Positions 59,624-64,000 of a stretch of DNA of 64,000 nt are shown piece after piece. The position numbers were made by a program, and so were the translations under genes. The notes below the pieces were generated by a model that searched no databases, was not told the origin of the DNA, and saw nothing but the letters and a program-made list of their open reading frames with translations. The stretch is from Bacteroidales bacterium (GTDB taxonomy: Bacteria; Bacteroidota; Bacteroidia; Bacteroidales; P3): contig JAFWOP010000001.1 of the NCBI GenBank assembly GCA_017545365.1, forward strand, positions 1-64,000, read 5' to 3'. Position 1 is the stretch's first letter. Each line of letters starts with the position of its first letter.

Positions 59624-60037
59624 TTATTTCTTTTTCCTGCTACATTCCGGGCAGATGCCTCTAACGATGTAGTTGGCAGCGTGCATTTCGTAGCCTTCGG
59701 GAATGGGGATGGGCGGAATCTCCGTGTTGTCGAGGCAGAACGTGCGTCGGCATTGCTCACAATGGAAGTGTGGGTGCTGGTCGTTGTCATGGTCGTGATC
59801 ATTGCTGTGGCAGAGTTCATAGCGCAAGCCATCGCCGTCCTCGATGATATGCACGAGGTGTTTCTCTCGGAAGAGCGTGAGGGCACGGAAGATGTTCGAC
59901 TTGTCGATGGTGCCGATGGCATGTTCAAGTTCGATGAGCGACATGGGTCGCATGGCCGAGGCGAGCGCCTTGACGATGACAATGCGATTGGCTGTTGGCC
60001 TGATGTCGTGAGCGTTGAGAAGTGCGGAGTAGTTCAA
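59624..60037 (-). CDS. Fur-family metal-dependent transcription regulator
   Basis: 137 aa, starting at TTG 60037 (no ATG is available after the -7 box). N-terminal winged helix (RPTANRIVIVKALASAMRPMSLIELEHAI ... KSNIFRALTLFREKHLV) and a C-terminal dimer/metal domain with the His-rich regulatory site (HDHDNDQHPHFHCEQC) and the structural zinc site CEQC ... CPEC. It senses Fe2+, Zn2+ or peroxide; the HPHFHC context and absence of a clear PerR pattern leave Fur or Zur type open. It is transcribed divergently from the SpoIIE-type gene; a -7 box lies 28 nt upstream. Confidence 0.87.
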   Translation of the reverse strand: MNYSALLNAHDIRPTANRIVIVKALASAMRPMSLIELEHAIGTIDKSNIFRALTLFREKHLVHIIEDGDGLRYELCHSNDHDHDNDQHPHFHCEQCRRTFCLDNTEIPPIPIPEGYEMHAANYIVRGICPECSRKKK

Positions 60038-60064
60038 TGGGAGTTGAGAGGTTGTTTATGTCGG

Positions 60065-60072
60065 CAAAGTTA
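60065..60072 (-). promoter_or_regulatory. -7 box (TAACTTTG) for the Fur-family gene
   Basis: The reverse strand reads TAACTTTG 28 nt before the TTG start at 60037; it supports that unusual start. Confidence 0.6.
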
Positions 60073-60255
60073 CGAATTAGCTGCCATACGGCAAAGCGAA
60101 AACCGAAATTTCTTTGTAGAGTAGTCAAAAAAAGTCATCTATGAGAGAGTCTATAGTTGAAGAAGATAGCTCAAGCGAGGCTCTCAACTTTGATAAAAAT
60201 GCAGTTACGTAGTAACTTTTTCGCTGTTGGGTATTGCTTTTTGGAGAAAATTAAT

Positions 60256-60263
60256 TAATTTTG
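60256..60263 (+). promoter_or_regulatory. -7 box (TAATTTTG) for the SpoIIE-type gene
   Basis: TAATTTTG 30 nt before the ATG at 60293. An in-frame ATG at 60227 lies upstream of this box and is rejected as the start. Confidence 0.6.
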
Positions 60264-60292
60264 CGACCAAAAGGCAAAAAACCTGTGCAGCG

Positions 60293-62527
60293 ATGATTAG
60301 AACCCGTATAAATCGTTTGGTTGAAAAACATGGAGAGGCGCTCATCGTCACGGCGGCAGCGACGCTGCTCTTTGTGACGCTGGCTATCATCTACTGGTAT
60401 TCTTACTCTAGCATTAAAAAAAGCATATCGCGCAATGCTGAAAGCGAGTTGCGTGAGAGTAGCCTGAAGGTGAATAACGTGGTGAGTGTCATGGAGCTTG
60501 CCCTTCGTAACAACGTATGGGCGGTGCCGAAGAGTGCCAACTCAATCAAGCAGGTGGAGGAGATGGTCGTACATGTGGTGGAAGACAACCTGCATGTAAT
60601 GGGCTGCGGTGTTGCCTACCGGCCAGAGTTGAACAACGGCCAGCAGATGGGTGTGTTTGCCTATGATGTAGTGCCTGACAGCACCGCTGTGGTCTTGTTG
60701 AGCTACATGAAGTACGACTACACGAAGCGCGAATGGTATGCGAAGGTCGTGCAGGATGAGCAGCCGCATTGGGCAGATCCCTACGTTGGCCTCACCTCCC
60801 ATCGGTTGTCGACAAGTTTCTCCATGCCCGTCTATGACGACCAGAATCGATTCATCGCCGTGTCGTTTGTCGATGTGGCACTCGACTGGTTGTATAAGGT
60901 TGTTCATCAGGAAGATGTTGCCCCGAACACGGCGAACCTGCTCTTATCGCATTCTGGCGAGTTGCTGGTTTGTCCCGACAAGAGTATGCTGAACACGCGC
61001 AACTTTGTGCAGGCCGTCACGGGTCAGACTTCCAATGCTGAGGCTAAAGACGTTGAGCAGCGCATGCTGAATGGCGAGCGTGGCTATGTCTCGCTGAAGG
61101 ACAAGGACGGCGAGAAGCTGCACGTGTTCTTCGCACCGGTTGACAAGCGCGTGGGCTGGTCGATGGCAGTGGTAGCCAAAGACAAGGTGGTGTATCGCGA
61201 CCTGTTCCGCACGAGCTTTAAGATGTTGTGTCTGGCCCTGCTTGGCTTGGCCTTGCTCGCCTTCATCGTATGGAATGTGAGAAAACAGGCAAAGCGCTTG
61301 CAACAGATTGATGCCGAAAAGGAGCGCATCGGTAGTGAGCTGCGCATTGCCAGCGAAATACAGCAGTCGATGATTCCGAAGGTGTTCCCACCTTATCCCG
61401 ACCGCGACGATATAGATGTCTACGGACTGCTGGAACCTGCGAAATATGTGGGTGGTGACCTGTTCGACTTCTACATCCGCGATGAGAAGTTGTTCTTCTG
61501 CATTGGCGACGTGTCGGGAAAAGCCGTGGCGGCATCGTTGGTGATGGCTGTTACACAATCGCTGTTCCGCACGCTCTCGGCCCACGAAGCCAATGCGGCA
61601 CGCATCATGGACCTGATGAACGAGTCGATGTCGAATTCCAACGAGTCGATGATGTTCGTAACACTGTTCCTCGGTGTTCTCGACCTGCCGACTGGCCGTC
61701 TGCGCTATTGCAACGCTGGCCATAATGCTCCGCTGATCATTGAGAATGGAAACACCGCCTCCACTACCAATGCCTCGACTCAAAATGTTCATGCACTGCC
61801 GGTGGTGTCGAATGTACCGCTGGGCATCATGCCCAATCATAAGTTTGAGGGACAGGAAACAGTCATCAAACCACATAGTGTCATCTTCCTCTATACGGAC
61901 GGACTCACCGAGGCTGAAGACGCCAACCTCAAGCAGTTTGGCAAGCAGCGCATGCAGATATTGGCTGAGGCCTATCAGCAGAATGAAGGTGTGCAGGAAC
62001 TCGTTAATAAGATGACGAGTGCCGTGAAGGAATTTGTGGGCGATGCCGAGCAAAGCGACGACCTGACGATGTTGGCCGTCGACTATAAAAAGGTACAGCG
62101 GAAGGTTATGTTGAAGCGCTCGCTCACGTTGCCGAACGATGTGCAGACCATTCCGCAGCTCGCAGAGTTTGTGGAAGGTGTCGGTGAGGAACTGGGCTTT
62201 GATATGGAGGATACCATGGGCTTGAACCTCGCCTTGGAAGAGGCTGTGGTGAACGTCATGACCTACGCCTATCCGAAGGGAACCCTCGGCACTGTGCAGA
62301 TTGATGCTGAAGCCAACGACCAGCGACTGAAGTTGGTCATCACCGACCAGGGCTCGCCTTTCGACCCCACGGCGAAAGAGGATGCCGACATCACGCTCTC
62401 AGTGGAAGACCGCCCCATTGGCGGCTTGGGAATCTTCCTGGTGCGCCAGCTCATGGACTCCATCAACTATGAGCGTGTGAACGGCAGCAACGTGCTCACG
62501 CTGCGAAAGAAACTCACGGGGAAGTAG
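60293..62527 (+). CDS. Membrane sensor with Cache-like, SpoIIE/PP2C phosphatase and HATPase domains
   Basis: 744 aa from the ATG at 60293. Two TM helices (LIVTAAATLLFVTLAIIYW, ~20; MLCLALLGLALLAFIVW, ~320) flank a periplasmic Cache-like sensor (YTKREWYAKVVQDEQPHWADPYVG, SFVDVALDWLYKVV). A linker (LRIASEIQQSMIPKVFPPYPDR) leads to a SpoIIE phosphatase: GGDLFDFY with metal-binding Asp residues, GDVSGKAVAASLVMA, NAGHNAPL, LYTDGLTEA, SDDLTMLAV. The end (~610-744) is an anti-sigma-type HATPase (NLALEEAVVNVMTYAYP, DQGSPFDP, GGLGIFLVRQLMD). Fused phosphatase and kinase suggest control of an anti-sigma-antagonist partner switch; no partner is encoded nearby. Its promoter is at 60256. Confidence 0.9.
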   Translation: MIRTRINRLVEKHGEALIVTAAATLLFVTLAIIYWYSYSSIKKSISRNAESELRESSLKVNNVVSVMELALRNNVWAVPKSANSIKQVEEMVVHVVEDNLHVMGCGVAYRPELNNGQQMGVFAYDVVPDSTAVVLLSYMKYDYTKREWYAKVVQDEQPHWADPYVGLTSHRLSTSFSMPVYDDQNRFIAVSFVDVALDWLYKVVHQEDVAPNTANLLLSHSGELLVCPDKSMLNTRNFVQAVTGQTSNAEAKDVEQRMLNGERGYVSLKDKDGEKLHVFFAPVDKRVGWSMAVVAKDKVVYRDLFRTSFKMLCLALLGLALLAFIVWNVRKQAKRLQQIDAEKERIGSELRIASEIQQSMIPKVFPPYPDRDDIDVYGLLEPAKYVGGDLFDFYIRDEKLFFCIGDVSGKAVAASLVMAVTQSLFRTLSAHEANAARIMDLMNESMSNSNESMMFVTLFLGVLDLPTGRLRYCNAGHNAPLIIENGNTASTTNASTQNVHALPVVSNVPLGIMPNHKFEGQETVIKPHSVIFLYTDGLTEAEDANLKQFGKQRMQILAEAYQQNEGVQELVNKMTSAVKEFVGDAEQSDDLTMLAVDYKKVQRKVMLKRSLTLPNDVQTIPQLAEFVEGVGEELGFDMEDTMGLNLALEEAVVNVMTYAYPKGTLGTVQIDAEANDQRLKLVITDQGSPFDPTAKEDADITLSVEDRPIGGLGIFLVRQLMDSINYERVNGSNVLTLRKKLTGK

Positions 62528-62665
62528 GGCCTGCGGCCGTTCAAAGGACCTGCGGTCCGTTCAAGGTTCAAAAGGCCTGCGGCCGTTCAAAAGGACCTGC
62601 GGCCCGTTCAAGGTTCAATGCGCTTCGCGCGGTTCAAAAGGCCTTCGGCCGTTTAAAGTTCAAAG
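62528..62665. repeat. Array of six hairpins with GTTCAAA linkers
   Basis: Palindromes GGCCTGCGGCC, GGACCTGCGGTCC, GGCCTGCGGCC, GGACCTGCGGCCC, GCGCTTCGCGC and GGCCTTCGGCC are each followed by GTTCAAA or a variant (GTTCAAGGTTCAAA). Stems differ but stay self-complementary. It starts at the stop codon of the SpoIIE-type gene and may terminate transcription. Confidence 0.75.
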
Positions 62666-62714
62666 TGTGAAATAAAAGCAAAAGTAATATAACTCTAATT
62701 CTGAAATTGCAACA

Positions 62715-64000
62715 ATGATCGTTCTCGGACTAAGCCTGAAGGCATGGGTGACCATCATCGCGATACTGAGTATCTTCGTGGTGATGACTCGTTCGCACGT
62801 TCCTGCCGAAGTGGCTTTCCTCGGTGCACTCACGGTACTACTCGTTACGGGCGTGGTGACTGAAGAGGAAGGCATGGCTGGCTTCGGGTCCGAGCCCGTC
62901 GTGGTGCATGCAGCGTTCTTTGTTGTCATTGCAGGATTGATGCAATCGGGTGTGCTCTACTGGCTGACACGGCACGGGTTAGGCGATCCGAGCAGCTATC
63001 GGCGCGCCATCATCAAGCTGATGCTGCCCGTGGGCGTGCTCTCTGCCATGCTGAACGGCGTGAACGTCGTGGCGATGTTCATCGATGCCGTGAAGATTTG
63101 GGCACGACGACTCGAGATTGCACCCTCGCGACTGCTGCTGCCGTTGAGCTATGCAGCCACGTTGGGTGGCACCTGTACGTTGCTGGGCAACTCGTCGAAC
63201 CTCGTCATAGCAGGTCTCTATATGGAGAAGACTGGACACTCGCTGAGCCTCTTCCAGCCTCTGGTGCCCGGACTTGTCATCACCTTCGTGGGTGTGATAC
63301 TGGTGGTCATGCTCAGGCGTTTCATTCCCGAGCGCGAGTCGCCGGAGCAGTCGTTCGAAACCACCAGCGACTATACCGTGGAACTGCTCGTTCCTACCGA
63401 CAACCAAGCCGTAGGACTCACCGTGGGTGAGGCTGGGCTGCAACAGGTGAAGGGTGGATCGCTCATCGAGATTGTGCGCTTCGACAAGGAAATCATCATG
63501 CCCGTGCCCGACGATGAGTTCATTCTGGGCGGCGACCGACTGATCTATGCCGGACAGATTAACGAGATTCTCGATCTGAAACGTTCGCATGGCTTTGTGG
63601 CTGCCGACCATCATGTATACAACATCAGTGAAATAGACAGCGACCGAAAGTTGCGCACAGCCTATGTGACCTTCGGCAGCGACCTCATTGGAACATCGAT
63701 GACCGAGAACGGTTTTGAGCGAGCCAACGATATGGTGCTCGTTGCTGTGGCGCGACAGGGAAAGCGTGTCGACGGGCAGCCACGAGAGATACGCTTGCAG
63801 GCAGGTGACTCGTTGTTGTTGGAGTGTCCGCCGAAGAGCGACGACCAGCTGGAGCGCATCAACCACCGAAACCTGCGGTTCTTCGATTCGCACTTCGTGC
63901 CGCAGATAGGACCGCGCACCGTCACGGCAGCAATCATCCTCGTGCTGATGTTCTTCATCTCGTCGTTCCACGTGCTGCCCCTGATGGCAACCACCATGCT
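62715..64000 (+). CDS. SLC13-type permease with RCK_C (TrkA-C) domains, 3' end outside window
   Basis: Open from the ATG at 62715 to the window end (428 codons and a partial one). The first ~215 residues are hydrophobic helices of the SLC13/ArsB-like fold: VPAEVAFLGALTVLLVTGVV, HAAFFVVIAGLMQSGV, LMLPVGVLSAMLNGVNVVAMF and TLGGTCTLLGNSSNLVIAGL, with the substrate-site-like GNSSNLV motif. Two cytosolic RCK_C domains follow (YTVELLVPTDNQAVGLTVGE ... ILGGDRLIYAG; LIGTSMTENGFERANDMVLVAV ... AGDSLLLECP), and then helices resume (TVTAAIILVLMFFISSF). Such proteins move sulfate or dicarboxylates with Na+; the substrate is uncertain. No promoter box was found after the hairpin array. Confidence 0.85.
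   Translation, partial: MIVLGLSLKAWVTIIAILSIFVVMTRSHVPAEVAFLGALTVLLVTGVVTEEEGMAGFGSEPVVVHAAFFVVIAGLMQSGVLYWLTRHGLGDPSSYRRAIIKLMLPVGVLSAMLNGVNVVAMFIDAVKIWARRLEIAPSRLLLPLSYAATLGGTCTLLGNSSNLVIAGLYMEKTGHSLSLFQPLVPGLVITFVGVILVVMLRRFIPERESPEQSFETTSDYTVELLVPTDNQAVGLTVGEAGLQQVKGGSLIEIVRFDKEIIMPVPDDEFILGGDRLIYAGQINEILDLKRSHGFVAADHHVYNISEIDSDRKLRTAYVTFGSDLIGTSMTENGFERANDMVLVAVARQGKRVDGQPREIRLQAGDSLLLECPPKSDDQLERINHRNLRFFDSHFVPQIGPRTVTAAIILVLMFFISSFHVLPLMATTM

Noticed and set aside
1..64000. tRNA or rRNA genes, and intact insertion-sequence transposases
   Set aside because: None recognised by eye on either strand; only the tyrosine recombinase was found as a DNA-rearrangement enzyme.

Overview
The window looks like a chromosomal segment of a Bacteroidales bacterium, most probably Prevotella-like (Prevotellaceae). 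The signs are: many Bacteroidetes-type promoters (-7 box TAnnTTTG, often with a TTG or TTTG about 19 nt upstream); secreted proteins ending in short type-IX-secretion-like tails of the form GIYIVNGKKVVxK; C10 (streptopain-like) and M6 peptidases; small dockerin-like proteins; a PL11 rhamnogalacturonan lyase; and SpoIIE/HATPase and THUMP-like proteins. No rRNA or tRNA gene was recognised.

Layout. 1-4.5 kb: the end of a membrane-anchored HTH regulator, then a run of small secreted and lipoprotein genes with a decayed duplicate. 4.5-18 kb: housekeeping and glycan genes (amino-acid symporter, GH31 glycosidase, DUF3237 protein, CE1-like esterase, DUF3267 zincin-like membrane protein, AlkD-type DNA repair protein and several envelope proteins). 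18-31 kb: an island of exported hydrolases in one direction: a dockerin protein, two endonuclease I-type nucleases and three tandem M6 metalloproteases, with reused accessory modules. 31-34 kb: a THUMP-like methyltransferase and a LOG-family protein, both interrupted by in-frame repeat insertions, then a PIN-type toxin-antitoxin pair.

35-53 kb is the most interesting part. Two paralogous operons (BspA-like LRR protein, a 55-56 aa micro-protein, a ~1530 aa C10 peptidase) point away from each other. Between them lies a ~3.7 kb segment bounded by ~340 bp inverted repeats that contain perfect 42 bp inverted sites. The segment carries a tyrosine recombinase, a RelE/XRE toxin-antitoxin pair, an inverted-repeat-bounded cassette of hairpin and 22-bp arrays, a structured palindromic element, and one canonical outward promoter that currently reads only into the right-hand operon. 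I read this as an invertible either/or switch between two peptidase operons. Inversion is inferred, not observed, and the recombinase has an Arg-to-Leu change in a conserved motif.

53-64 kb: a dockerin protein, PL11 lyase, DEAD-box helicase, tRNA-dihydrouridine synthase, Fur-family regulator, SpoIIE-type phosphatase and an SLC13-type permease cut by the window end.

A second theme is repeats: 22-bp-period arrays at two loci (18.06-18.46 kb and 43.33-43.73 kb), arrays of small hairpins with varied stems and constant linkers (34.4, 43.2 and 62.5 kb), GC-rich palindromic elements found both between genes and in frame inside genes, and a ~130 bp palindromic element in two copies.
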